A DNA stretch of 64,000 nt from Muribaculum sp. (GTDB lineage: Bacteria; Bacteroidota; Bacteroidia; Bacteroidales; Muribaculaceae): NCBI GenBank assembly GCA_023666965.1, contig JAMPAZ010000004.1, forward strand, positions 20,346-84,345, written 5' to 3'. Positions 1 to 7,683 of this stretch are shown piece by piece. Every line of letters begins with the position of its first letter. Within the stretch, counting starts at the first letter, position 1. A program made the translations under genes and the position numbers. Under the pieces are notes generated by a model. The model saw only the letters and a program-made list of their open reading frames with translations. It ran no database searches and had not been told where the DNA came from.

Positions 1-213
1 GAGATTAAATTCGTGCAGAAGCTCGAAATGTCCGTGCAGTTTAAGTCTCTTGTGGAGGTGTGGATGCAGAGCCTCGATTATAGCCTTTACCTCTGATGTA
101 GTGTGCGATGGGTGGCGTAGATGCACAAAATCCCATCCATGGTCGAGGATCATGGCTATTCGTCGCGGCTCGTCGTCCAAAATGTCCGGCGGGGTGATGG
201 CAATTTTCAGCAT
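1..213 (-). CDS. thiE: Thiamine-phosphate synthase ThiE, N-terminal part (cut by window edge)
   Basis: Reading the minus strand from an ATG at 213 gives an open frame of 71 codons that runs off the window start. It begins MLKIAITPPDILDDEPRRIA and contains WDFVHLRHPSHT and LKLHGHFELL, the pattern of the Bacteroidota ThiE/TenI barrel start (first beta strand, then the 'LHLR' strand). ThiE joins hydroxymethylpyrimidine diphosphate to thiazole phosphate in the cytoplasm. The start lies 5 bp after the thiS stop, so it is the third gene of the thiD-thiS-thiE operon under the TPP riboswitch. The TenI-like regulator of the same fold is the main alternative. The catalytic half is not in the window. 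Confidence 0.8.
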   Translation of the reverse strand, partial: MLKIAITPPDILDDEPRRIAMILDHGWDFVHLRHPSHTTSEVKAIIEALHPHLHKRLKLHGHFELLHEFNL

Positions 214-218
214 TCGGT

Positions 219-419
219 TCAGCCGCCGTAATAGGGTTGAATCACCAATATTGAGTCGCCGTCTTTAAGCATTGTTGAGTCGCGGTCGATTAATTGCACG
301 ACTTCGCCGTTGAGGGCTGTGGCGATTCCGTCAGGGTTTATTCCTGCGAGATTAAGTGCTCCCTGAAGAGATGTATTGTCGGGAACTTCCATCTTTTTGT
401 CGTTAACGGTAATATTCAT
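219..419 (-). CDS. thiS: Sulfur carrier protein ThiS
   Basis: This 66-residue protein has the ubiquitin-like ThiS form: MNITVNDKKMEVPD at the start, a 'TALNGEVV' strand in the middle and the obligatory C-terminal Gly-Gly (ending QPYYGG). The terminal glycine is adenylated and then thiocarboxylated to deliver sulfur to the thiazole ring of thiamine. The length is normal for the family. It sits 23 bp after thiD and just before thiE, which supports thiamine synthesis over MoaD, the molybdopterin relative. No thiF, thiG or thiH is in view; they may follow thiE beyond the window edge. Confidence 0.95.
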   Translation of the reverse strand: MNITVNDKKMEVPDNTSLQGALNLAGINPDGIATALNGEVVQLIDRDSTMLKDGDSILVIQPYYGG

Positions 420-442
420 AATAAAATGTTTTTGGTTATGGT

Positions 443-1261
443 TCAGTTGATTATTGTCAGGGGTATCGGTGCAAACAGATGGTTGACTGGCCCGTGGCCG
501 TGGCCCATGGTGACGTAGGCCCCGGTTTCAAGAGCGCGTGATATGTACTGTTTGGACTCAATCACTGCTTTGGGTAGCGGATAGCCGAGAGCAAGGTACG
601 ATGCTATGGCAGACGAAAGTGTACATCCTGTGCCGTGTGTATTCGAGGTAGCTACTCTCGGACTTGTCAGACGCACGGTCGGTTCGCCGGGGGCTATCGA
701 AAGGATGTCTGTCGATTGAGAAGTGTCGCCACCCTCTATATCGCCGCCTTTAAGCAGGATGGCATTTGCCCCTAATTCGCGGAGACGCGTGATTTGGGCT
801 TCGGGGTCGGCAACCCCTGTGATTTCTCTTGCCTCGGCTACGTTAGGCGTCACTATTGTGCTCAACGGCAACAACAGCGACTTAACGGCCTCTATGGCAT
901 TGTCGTCGATGAGCTTGCTTCCGGATGTTGACACCATGACCGGGTCAAGGACTATGTTTGTCGCCCGGTTGCGGACCAGTGCTTCTGCCGTGGCAACAAC
1001 TATTTCTGTGCTGAACAGCATCCCGATTTTAACCGAATCGGGTCTAATATCGTCGTAGACGGCATCGATTTGGCCTGCTACGATGCCAGGGTCGATTCCC
1101 TGAACGGCGCGTACTCCCATGGTGTTCTGGACGGTGATGGCCGTGATGGCCGTCATTCCATAAACTCCCAGCGCCGACATGGTCTTCAAGTCGGCTTGCA
1201 CACCGGCTCCCCCCGACGAATCGGAGCCTGCTATCGTTAGTGCTGTAACGTATCTGCCCAT
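443..1261 (-). CDS. thiD: Hydroxymethylpyrimidine/phosphomethylpyrimidine kinase ThiD
   Basis: This 272-residue ribokinase-fold enzyme phosphorylates HMP and HMP-P to the pyrophosphate used by ThiE. Visible marks are the substrate loop LTIAGSDSSGGAGVQADLK (residues 8-26), the VLDPVMVSTSG strand near 104-114 and the HGTGC anion hole at 209-213. The length matches the family. It is the first gene of the operon and sits downstream of the TPP riboswitch, so it should be repressed when thiamine pyrophosphate is plentiful. Pyridoxal kinase is the closest alternative, but the operon settles the call. Confidence 0.96.
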   Translation of the reverse strand: MGRYVTALTIAGSDSSGGAGVQADLKTMSALGVYGMTAITAITVQNTMGVRAVQGIDPGIVAGQIDAVYDDIRPDSVKIGMLFSTEIVVATAEALVRNRATNIVLDPVMVSTSGSKLIDDNAIEAVKSLLLPLSTIVTPNVAEAREITGVADPEAQITRLRELGANAILLKGGDIEGGDTSQSTDILSIAPGEPTVRLTSPRVATSNTHGTGCTLSSAIASYLALGYPLPKAVIESKQYISRALETGAYVTMGHGHGPVNHLFAPIPLTIIN

Positions 1262-1300
1262 ATTAATCTATGCATCTTTAGTTAAAACAAACAGCTAATG

Positions 1301-1356
1301 CAAAAAGATTGCCGAGAGGCGAAGTTGGGTAGGAAAGCTGAGTGTGGGTCGGCAAT
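1301..1356 (-). terminator. Candidate terminator of the TPP riboswitch expression platform
   Basis: Between the riboswitch and thiD the minus strand holds a perfect 8-bp inverted repeat, ATTGCCGA (1349-1356) with TCGGCAAT (1308-1315), followed by CTTTTTG. The loop is about 33 nt, long for a simple terminator. It fits a ligand-controlled terminator, but translational control by the same riboswitch is equally possible. Confidence 0.4.
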
Positions 1357-1397
1357 GGTGCAGAATTTGGCGATATTACATCTCGCCTTACTTGTTT

Positions 1398-1484
1398 ACA
1401 ATCCCTTCGCCGGCGTTACCCGTAGCAGGTTCGTAGGGTCTAATCTCAGCTCACTCATATCCTTTTCGGCCGGTGGCACCCCTT
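1398..1484 (-). promoter_or_regulatory. TPP (THI-box) riboswitch
   Basis: The minus strand carries the conserved blocks of the thiamine pyrophosphate aptamer in order: GGGGTGCC near 1476-1483, then GCTGAGATTA, then ACCCTACGAACCTG, then GCCGGCGAAGGGA near 1402-1414. These match the THI-box consensus (GGGGUGC, CUGAGA, ACCCUUUGAACCUG, GCGAAGGGA). It lies in the leader of thiD-thiS-thiE, about 140 nt before the thiD start, and is expected to switch the operon off when TPP binds. Confidence 0.95.
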
Positions 1485-1500
1485 TGTCATTAAGTATTGG

Positions 1501-1532
1501 CAAATTTATATAGATTCCGTGTAACGGCCAAA
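1501..1532 (-). promoter_or_regulatory. Promoter of the thi operon
   Basis: On the minus strand TTTG (1529-1532) is followed after exactly 20 nt by TAAATTTG (1501-1508). This is a perfect match to the Bacteroidota sigma-70 consensus (-33 TTTG, -7 TAnnTTTG). Transcription would start near 1495, about a dozen nt upstream of the riboswitch aptamer. Confidence 0.8.
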
Positions 1533-1573
1533 TACGCAACCGACTTTTTTAACAATATTTTGTAATAGTGCTA

Positions 1574-1629
1574 TATAAAATAAGCCAAAGCTCTAATCGC
1601 TTCCGCAAAGAAGCTTTTAAAGCTTTGGC
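1574..1629 (-). terminator. Terminator downstream of kbl
   Basis: A perfect 9-bp inverted repeat, GCCAAAGCT (1584-1592) and AGCTTTGGC (1621-1629), encloses a smaller GCTTC/GAAGC hairpin. On the minus strand it is followed by TTATTTTAT. It starts 34 bp past the kbl stop codon and would separate kbl from the thi promoter. Confidence 0.6.
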
Positions 1630-1662
1630 ATACAAATATCGGTACTCTTTATGACGTGTATA

Positions 1663-2856
1663 TTACTTTATCACGTTCAGTTTTTTACCTACTTTGATGA
1701 ATGCGTTGATAGCGCGGTCGAGTTGCTCGCGATTATGTCCGGCAGAAAGCTGTACGCGAATACGCGCTTGTCCCTTCGGCACTACCGGATAATAGAAACC
1801 TGTAACATATATGCCCTCTTTCTGCATTTCGGCGGCAAAGTCTTGCGATAACTTTGCATCGTAGAGCATGACGGCGCAGATGGCCGATTGAGTAGGCTTG
1901 ATGTCGAATCCTGCCTCCAGCATTTTAGTGCGGAAATACTCCACGTTTTCCATAAGCTTGCTGTGGAGTTCCGAACTTTCGCCGAGCATTTTGAACATTT
2001 CCAGACTTGCGCCTACGATGCCCGGAGCAACGGAATTGGAGAACAAGTAGGGGCGCGAACGTTGACGGAGCATGTCGATAATCTCTTTGCGACCTGTCGT
2101 GAATCCACCCATGGCTCCTCCAAACGACTTGCCGAGGGTTCCGGTAAAAATGTCTATTTTACCGTAAAGGTCATACTTCTCTGCTACTCCGTGTCCTGTC
2201 GGGCCGACCACTCCTGCCGAATGGCTTTCGTCGACCATGACGAGTGCGTCGTATTTTTCGGCAAGCTCGACAATATTGTCCATCGGAGCCACGTTGCCGT
2301 CCATTGAGAATACGCCGTCGGTGGCTATGATTCTGAACCGTTGAGCTTGGGCTTCCTGCAGGCAGCGTTCAAGCTCGGCCATGTCGGCATTGGCATATCT
2401 GTAGCGTTTTGCTTTGCACAGGCGTACGCCGTCAATAATTGATGCATGGTTGAGGGCATCGCTTATGATGGCGTCTTCCTCGGTCAGCAATGGCTCGAAA
2501 AGACCGCCGTTAGCATCGAAACAAGCCGCATATAAGATGGTATCTTCTGTCTTGAAATATTCGCTGATCGCTTTTTCCAGCTCTTTGTGTAGGTCTTGTG
2601 TTCCGCAGATGAATCTTACCGACGACATTCCATAGCCGTGGGTGTCCATTGCCCGCTTTGAAGCCTCAATTAGCCGTGAGTTGTCGGAAAGTCCCAAATA
2701 GTTGTTGGCGCAGAAGTTCAAAACCTCTCCTGTGGTGCCCTCAACCTTGATTCCTGCCTTTTGTGGCGATGTGATTATACGTTCGTTTTTGTACAGTCCT
2801 GCATCTTTGATGTCCTGTAACTCTTTCTCCAAATGTGATTTAAAATTTGTGTACAT
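1663..2856 (-). CDS. kbl: Glycine C-acetyltransferase (2-amino-3-ketobutyrate CoA ligase)
   Basis: This 397-residue alpha-oxoamine synthase is a fold-type I PLP enzyme. It splits 2-amino-3-ketobutyrate with CoA into glycine and acetyl-CoA, the second step of threonine degradation. The NFCANNYLGLS region (47-57), the VDESHSAG aspartate motif (208-215) and the PLP lysine K243 in GTLGKSFGGA are all present, and the length equals the family norm. Relatives that make 8-amino-7-oxononanoate or aminolevulinate are excluded mainly by the divergently transcribed threonine dehydrogenase 121 bp away. Confidence 0.95.
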   Translation of the reverse strand: MYTNFKSHLEKELQDIKDAGLYKNERIITSPQKAGIKVEGTTGEVLNFCANNYLGLSDNSRLIEASKRAMDTHGYGMSSVRFICGTQDLHKELEKAISEYFKTEDTILYAACFDANGGLFEPLLTEEDAIISDALNHASIIDGVRLCKAKRYRYANADMAELERCLQEAQAQRFRIIATDGVFSMDGNVAPMDNIVELAEKYDALVMVDESHSAGVVGPTGHGVAEKYDLYGKIDIFTGTLGKSFGGAMGGFTTGRKEIIDMLRQRSRPYLFSNSVAPGIVGASLEMFKMLGESSELHSKLMENVEYFRTKMLEAGFDIKPTQSAICAVMLYDAKLSQDFAAEMQKEGIYVTGFYYPVVPKGQARIRVQLSAGHNREQLDRAINAFIKVGKKLNVIK

Positions 2857-2888
2857 GGTGAAGTGAGTTTTAACTAAAAAATTTTCCC

Positions 2889-2927
2889 CAAAATTAAGGA
2901 AAAATCAGATTAAATGGCGTAATTTTG
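2889..2927. promoter_or_regulatory. Divergent kbl/tdh promoter region (two -7 boxes)
   Basis: The 121-bp spacer holds TAATTTTG on the plus strand at 2920-2927, reading toward tdh, and TAATTTTG on the minus strand at 2889-2896, reading toward kbl. Both fit the TAnnTTTG -7 element. No clear TTTG -33 box lies at the usual distance for either, so an activator may be needed. Confidence 0.5.
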
Positions 2928-2977
2928 CGGAATAAAAATTCAGAAAATATAAAGAAATTGTCTAAACTTTTTTTGCA

Positions 2978-3955
2978 ATGAAGAATGTTCTGATAATTGG
3001 AGCTACAGGCCAGATCGGCACTGAGCTTACCATGAAATTGCGCGGTATGTATCCCAACGGCAATGTAGTGGCCGGATTTATTAAAGGCGCAGAGCCTAAA
3101 GGGGTGTTGGCTGAAAGCGGTCCATCGGCAGAGGTGGACATTACCAATCCAAATCAGATTGCCGATGCGGTTGAAAAATACAATGTTGACACAATCTATA
3201 ATTTAGCTGCCCTGCTCAGTGCAGTAGCAGAGGCTCGTCCTCAGCTTGCTTGGAAGATTGGCGTAGGCGGCCTGTATAACACTCTTGAGGTGGCACGTGA
3301 AAAGGGCTGTGCGGTGTTTACTCCGAGTTCGATTGGCTCTTTCGGCCCCGATACTCCCCACGACCGTACCCCACAGGACACCATTCAGCGTCCCCGTACG
3401 ATATACGGTGTCACTAAGGTGACCGGTGAGATGCTGTCCGACTATTATGCTCGACGTTTCGGTGTAGATACGCGCTCAGTACGTTTTCCCGGACTTATCT
3501 CATACGTAGCCCCTCCCGGTGGCGGCACCACTGACTATGCCGTAGATATTTACTATTCGGCTGTAAAGGGCGAGACATTTAAATGTCCGCTTCATGCAGG
3601 CACCTTTATGGACATGATGTACATGCCCGATGCTCTTCGCGCCGCCGTCGAGATTATGGAAGCTGATCCCTCTCGGCTCGTTCACAGAAACTCGTTCAAC
3701 ATAGCTTCAATGAGCTTTGACCCCGAAATCATATATAACAAGATTAAAGAATATGTCCCGGAATTCCGTATGGAATACGAACAGGATCCGTTGCGTCAGG
3801 CTATTGCCGATTCTTGGCCTAATTCCCTTGACGACACTTGTGCCCGCGAGGAGTGGGATTGGAAGCCGGAATATGATCTCGACAAGATGACTCAAGATAT
3901 GCTGAAACATCTGCGTATAAAATTGGGCGTTGCTGAAAAGGAGATGGCTTTATAA
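2978..3955 (+). CDS. L-threonine 3-dehydrogenase, short-chain (epimerase-like) type
   Basis: This 325-residue NAD-dependent SDR protein has the Rossmann motif GATGQIG (8-14) and the catalytic Tyr143-Lys147 pair (YGVTK), with SSIG at 117-120 supplying the serine. It resembles the UDP-galactose-4-epimerase-like threonine dehydrogenases, which oxidise threonine to 2-amino-3-ketobutyrate, rather than the zinc MDR type of E. coli. Divergent pairing with kbl, which uses that product, supports the substrate. An M18 peptidase gene follows 21 bp later and may be co-transcribed. A sugar-nucleotide epimerase is the alternative. Confidence 0.9.
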   Translation: MKNVLIIGATGQIGTELTMKLRGMYPNGNVVAGFIKGAEPKGVLAESGPSAEVDITNPNQIADAVEKYNVDTIYNLAALLSAVAEARPQLAWKIGVGGLYNTLEVAREKGCAVFTPSSIGSFGPDTPHDRTPQDTIQRPRTIYGVTKVTGEMLSDYYARRFGVDTRSVRFPGLISYVAPPGGGTTDYAVDIYYSAVKGETFKCPLHAGTFMDMMYMPDALRAAVEIMEADPSRLVHRNSFNIASMSFDPEIIYNKIKEYVPEFRMEYEQDPLRQAIADSWPNSLDDTCAREEWDWKPEYDLDKMTQDMLKHLRIKLGVAEKEMAL

Positions 3956-3976
3956 TAACTGATTAATTTAAGGTAA

Positions 3977-5281
3977 ATGACTAAGTACGGACCTTCTGTC
4001 GAGGGATTAATGCAGTTCATGGACGACAGCGTATGCAATTTTTTTGCGGTACATACACTGCGGAAGATGCTCGACGATGCCGGATTTTCCATGTTGAATC
4101 CGAAGGATAAATGGACATTGGAGCGTGGCGGAAAATATTATATAGTTAAGAACGATTCAGCGCTTTTTGCCTTTGTCGTAGGCATGGGGGAGAGCTATGA
4201 CGGATTCAAGATAATTTCTGCCCACAGCGATTCACCCGGTTTTCGGATAAAGCCCAGTCCGGAGATGCTTTCCGACGGTTGGGTAATGAAACTCAACACG
4301 GAAGTCTATGGAGGTCCGATATTGTACACTTGGTTTGACCGTCCGCTTTCGATTGCAGGTCGAGTGTTGCTAAAAAGTACCGATCCGCTACATCCGGTGA
4401 CTAAATTGGTCAAATTTGACCGTCCGCTTTTGACTATACCTCATTTAGCCATCCACTTTAACCGTGCGGTCAATGAGGGCAATCATTTGTCAAAGCAGAA
4501 AGATATGCTTCCTGTGATCGGCATAATAAAAGATTTGTCGGAAAAGGGTGGGTATGTGCAGCGCTTGGTGGCCAAAGAACTCGGGGTGGATTGCTCTGAG
4601 ATTATTGACTTTGACTTGTCGCTTTACGATACGACAAAAGCCGTGCTTTTAGGTGTGAACGACGAATTTGTCACATCCGGACGCCTTGACGACTTGTCGA
4701 TGGTACATGCCGCCGTATCGGCTCTGTTGACTGCCGATGGCAGTGATTGCCGGACTCGCGTTATGGCTATATTTGACAATGAAGAGACCGGTTCGGGAAC
4801 TAAACAGGGTGCCGCGTCGCCTGTGTTGATGAATATGATGCGCCGTATTACAGCGTCACTCGGCGGTTCGGAAGAAGACTATTTGAGAGGAATTGCAAAT
4901 TCGTTTATGGTGTCGGCCGACAACGCCCATGCGCTTCATCCAAACTATCCTGAAAAGCAAGATCCAACGAATCATCCCGTGGTAGGAGGTGGACCGGTGA
5001 TTAAAATAAATGCTAACTGCAAGTATATGACTGATGCCGACTCGGCCGCAGTGTTTAAAAGTATTTGCGACATGGCGGGAGTTCCTTGTCAATATTTCGT
5101 CAATCACTCTGATGTTGCCGGAGGGTCGACACTCGGAAATATCCTGACTTCGCAGATTGATCTCCGAGGCGTTGATATGGGTGCGCCCCTGTGGGCAATG
5201 CATTCCGTGCGCGAAACGGCCTCAGTAGCCGATCACCTGAACACAATCAAAGCATTCCGACAGTTCTACGAACTCTCCTGA
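3977..5281 (+). CDS. M18 family aminopeptidase
   Basis: This 434-residue cytoplasmic zinc aminopeptidase belongs to the aspartyl aminopeptidase/ApeB family, which removes N-terminal acidic or hydrophobic residues from peptides. The metal ligand motifs appear in family order: AHSDSPG near residue 83, SGRLDDLS near 235, FDNEETGSGT near 265 and the late NHSDVAGGS near 375. The length is typical. The ATG at 3977 follows tdh by 21 bp, and the gene ends before a repeat-rich spacer with a strong hairpin. The exact peptide preference cannot be read from sequence. Confidence 0.92.
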   Translation: MTKYGPSVEGLMQFMDDSVCNFFAVHTLRKMLDDAGFSMLNPKDKWTLERGGKYYIVKNDSALFAFVVGMGESYDGFKIISAHSDSPGFRIKPSPEMLSDGWVMKLNTEVYGGPILYTWFDRPLSIAGRVLLKSTDPLHPVTKLVKFDRPLLTIPHLAIHFNRAVNEGNHLSKQKDMLPVIGIIKDLSEKGGYVQRLVAKELGVDCSEIIDFDLSLYDTTKAVLLGVNDEFVTSGRLDDLSMVHAAVSALLTADGSDCRTRVMAIFDNEETGSGTKQGAASPVLMNMMRRITASLGGSEEDYLRGIANSFMVSADNAHALHPNYPEKQDPTNHPVVGGGPVIKINANCKYMTDADSAAVFKSICDMAGVPCQYFVNHSDVAGGSTLGNILTSQIDLRGVDMGAPLWAMHSVRETASVADHLNTIKAFRQFYELS

Positions 5282-5292
5282 CATCCTTTGTA

Positions 5293-5360
5293 AGCCGGGG
5301 AGAGCGTCGGGAAACCAATTCCGGTAATTCGTTAGAAGTTAAATCTTTATGTAGCCGGGG
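5293..5360 (+). repeat. Intergenic direct repeat, copy A
   Basis: This 68-bp segment recurs at 5649-5715 with about five differences. It starts AGCCGGGGAGAGCG, contains CCAATTCCGGTAATTCG and ends TTTATGTAGCCGGGG. The flanking 'TTTATGTAGCCGGG' motif also appears at the repeat edges, so the unit looks like a module bounded by GC-rich half-sites. The spacer 5282-5776 has no convincing gene. Confidence 0.8.
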
Positions 5361-5409
5361 AGATTGTCAGAATAGCATTTGCTTCTGAAAGAAGCTTTAA
5401 AATTGTATA

Positions 5410-5446
5410 GCCGGGTAAAGCGGTCGTCAGACCGATTTGCCCGGTT
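5410..5446 (+). terminator. Strong hairpin after the aminopeptidase gene
   Basis: CCGGGTAAAGCGGTC (5411-5425) pairs with GACCGATTTGCCCGG (5430-5444) around a 4-nt loop and is followed by TTTTAT. It is a good rho-independent terminator for the tdh-aminopeptidase unit. The 3' arm sequence GACCGATTTGCCCGG recurs in another gene spacer at 35767-35803, so it is also a dispersed repeat. Confidence 0.65.
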
Positions 5447-5648
5447 TTATATTGGAGTAATATGCGAAATCTGCAAAGATTTATTGTTGATTAATAAGTT
5501 GTTAAATCTTTCGAGATTTAATTGCTGTTTCAAACATAAACCGGAGATAGGCGCGTTGCGCCAATCCCAGGCTAATCAGTTTTGTGCATCTTTCAGATGC
5601 GATAATTCCATTTTAACACTGTCTCTTATCATTTTGAAATCTTTATGT

Positions 5649-5715
5649 AACCGGGAGAGCGTAGGGAAACCAATTCCGGCAATTCGTTAGAAATTAAATC
5701 TTTATGTAGCCGGGG
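5649..5715 (+). repeat. Intergenic direct repeat, copy B
   Basis: This is the second copy of the 68-bp unit at 5293-5360, lacking one G in the first G run and differing at about four other bases. It abuts the GC-rich palindrome at 5710-5736. It is not part of any frame that looks coding. Confidence 0.8.
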
Positions 5716-5736
5716 GTGAGCGAAGCGAACCCCCGG
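5710..5736. repeat. GC-rich palindrome near the 3' end of the glycosyltransferase gene
   Basis: CCGGGGGT (5710-5717) and ACCCCCGG (5729-5736) form a perfect 8-bp stem around GAGCGAAGCGA. No T tract follows on either strand, so a REP-like palindrome is more likely than an intrinsic terminator. A second short dyad, GCGCTACGCTTGCGAGAGCGC, lies at 5755-5775 just before the end of the glycosyltransferase gene. Confidence 0.55.
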
Positions 5737-5776
5737 TAATTGTATGAGAAAACGGCGCTACGCTTGCGAGAGCGCA

Positions 5777-6778
5777 TCATGGTCTCGAAATCCGATCAAA
5801 TATTCGATGCCCTAACAAATAATATTGAACTATAATATTAGGATGTTTGGGCAACAAATCGACATCGGGAAATGCCGTGTATGCCGACTTCATCCTTCTG
5901 AAATCGCGATGCGCCCTTAGTATAGAACCGGCATTTTTGAAGTCGAACCTCACCATGTACATTCCCCATGCGAGAGTGTCATACAGACGACGGACCAACA
6001 GACGGTGCCGCCGCGACGTGTCGGGAAGATTTTTATAAAGAAGCAGGAGGTTATTTCGGAAATTCAAGTAGGTCTTTTTGGGGTCGGATGGCGGCAAAGT
6101 ACCACCTCCGAGGTGGAAAACAGAGCTTTCAGGGACGGCAGCGATTTTAAAACCGGCTAACTTTACACGCCAACAGAGGTCTATCTCCTCCATGTGTGCG
6201 AAAAAACGAGCATCAAGCCCGCCGACCTTGCGGTATAAGTCGGTGCGTATCATCAGAGATGCTCCTGAAGCCCAAAATATCGATGCGACGGTGTCATACT
6301 GTCCCTTGTCGAGTTCCGAGACGGCAAATATCCGTCCGCGGCAATATGGATAGCCGTTTTTGTCGAGATAGCCTCCGCACGCTCCTGCATATTCAAGTAA
6401 GTCAGGACGGTTATACGACAGTATCTTGGGTTGACATGCACCGGTCGACGGATTTTCTTCCATGAACTTGTAGAGGGGCGATAGCCAATCCGGAGCGGGT
6501 GCTACGTCGCTGTTCAGGAGAATGGAATACTTGTGGTTCACTTGTTTTAATGCCAAATTATAGCCTTCGGCAAATCCATGGTTTTTGTCGAAGCGGATTA
6601 TTCCAACCTCCGGAAATTCATTTTCCAAAATCGATACAGATTCATCCGTACTTCCGTTGTCGGCCACTATTATGTCGGCTAACGACCTATCGGTTTCTGA
6701 TATTACTTTCGGCAGAAACTCGCGCAATAGCTTAGCGCCGTTCCAATTAAGAATTACTACTGCTATGGGCTTTGTCAT
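5777..6778 (-). CDS. Family 2 glycosyltransferase (rhamnosyltransferase-like)
   Basis: This 333-residue GT-A protein starts with the nucleotide-sugar fold (AVVILNWNGAKLL near residue 6, IIVADNGSTDES near 38). The metal-binding Asp is in ILLNSDVAP near 93, and an ASGASLMIRTDLYRKVGG acceptor region lies near 170. It has no obvious membrane segment. It is the last gene of an operon with the acyltransferase and mtaB, overlapping the acyltransferase by 4 bp. The neighbour suggests a role in lipid A, LPS or another surface glycan, but donor and acceptor are unknown. Confidence 0.88.
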   Translation of the reverse strand: MTKPIAVVILNWNGAKLLREFLPKVISETDRSLADIIVADNGSTDESVSILENEFPEVGIIRFDKNHGFAEGYNLALKQVNHKYSILLNSDVAPAPDWLSPLYKFMEENPSTGACQPKILSYNRPDLLEYAGACGGYLDKNGYPYCRGRIFAVSELDKGQYDTVASIFWASGASLMIRTDLYRKVGGLDARFFAHMEEIDLCWRVKLAGFKIAAVPESSVFHLGGGTLPPSDPKKTYLNFRNNLLLLYKNLPDTSRRHRLLVRRLYDTLAWGMYMVRFDFKNAGSILRAHRDFRRMKSAYTAFPDVDLLPKHPNIIVQYYLLGHRIFDRISRP

Positions 6779-7683
6779 GGTTCGGTCGGCATTTCTACTT
6801 TATGTTTCCACCGTTTGTGCGTCCAAAGCCATATTGACGGGTTCCGTCTGATAGTCTCCTCCAACATACGCCCGTAAGTGTCTGTGATGGAGTACAGCGG
6901 CATATCATCAGGATGCTCGGCTATTTTTCTTACGATCAAACGATAATGGCCTCTCGATGGCTTTTCTACATCCCAGTAAAACACTTCGAGGTCGAGTCTG
7001 CGTGCAAGAATCTCTGTTCCGGTTATTATGGCCGTAGGGTGGTTGAGAAACATCATAATGTGGCCTACATCGCCGTGCGACGGCTTTTGATCAGACATGA
7101 ATCCGGTGATCGACTGTATGTCGTCGCGCTTCAATTTTAGAAGATCGCGAAAAACCATTTTCTTGTCGTAGGAGAATGATCCGAATCGGCTTCGAAGCTT
7201 TAAAAAGTAGCTGTCAAACCACTTGTTTTTCAGGGGACGGTAGACCTGGGCGTATACGAGTTTGTCTGAAGGTTTATGCCGCGACCACAGCGTAATTGAC
7301 GGTGCCCACTCCCAATTGCCGCAGTGTGAAAAGTACATGGCTATCGAGCGTCCTTCATCAAAAGCCTTGTCGATTTCCTCTATTCCTACAAATACCATTC
7401 GGCGTTTCATCTCTTCGTCCGATATATGGGCGAGTTTGATTGTTTCAACAAAATAGTCCGTGAAGTTTCGGAAAAACTGTTTAAGAATCGCCTTGCATTC
7501 GGGCTCGCACTTTTCAGGAAATGACGACCGTATATTGGACATGGCCACTTTCTTTCGATAACCCACCACGTAGTAGATCAGAAAATACAGGATGTCACTG
7601 ATGAAATATAGAATGCCGAACGGCAGGCGTGCCAATCCTTCAAGCATCCATTTTACCGGAAGATATTTCAGTTCAGATTTCAT
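6775..7683 (-). CDS. Lysophospholipid acyltransferase family protein (LpxL/HtrB-like)
   Basis: This 302-residue protein has an N-terminal membrane anchor (PFGILYFISDILYFLIYYVVGY, about residues 22-43) and the HX4E acyltransferase motif in MYFSHCGNWEWAPS near 117. It ends with a basic tail containing IWLWTHKRWKHK. These fit the late acyltransferases that add secondary acyl chains to lipid A at the inner membrane. It overlaps mtaB by 4 bp upstream and the glycosyltransferase by 4 bp downstream, so the three are translationally linked. Another phospholipid acyltransferase role is possible. Confidence 0.88.
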   Translation of the reverse strand: MKSELKYLPVKWMLEGLARLPFGILYFISDILYFLIYYVVGYRKKVAMSNIRSSFPEKCEPECKAILKQFFRNFTDYFVETIKLAHISDEEMKRRMVFVGIEEIDKAFDEGRSIAMYFSHCGNWEWAPSITLWSRHKPSDKLVYAQVYRPLKNKWFDSYFLKLRSRFGSFSYDKKMVFRDLLKLKRDDIQSITGFMSDQKPSHGDVGHIMMFLNHPTAIITGTEILARRLDLEVFYWDVEKPSRGHYRLIVRKIAEHPDDMPLYSITDTYGRMLEETIRRNPSIWLWTHKRWKHKVEMPTEP

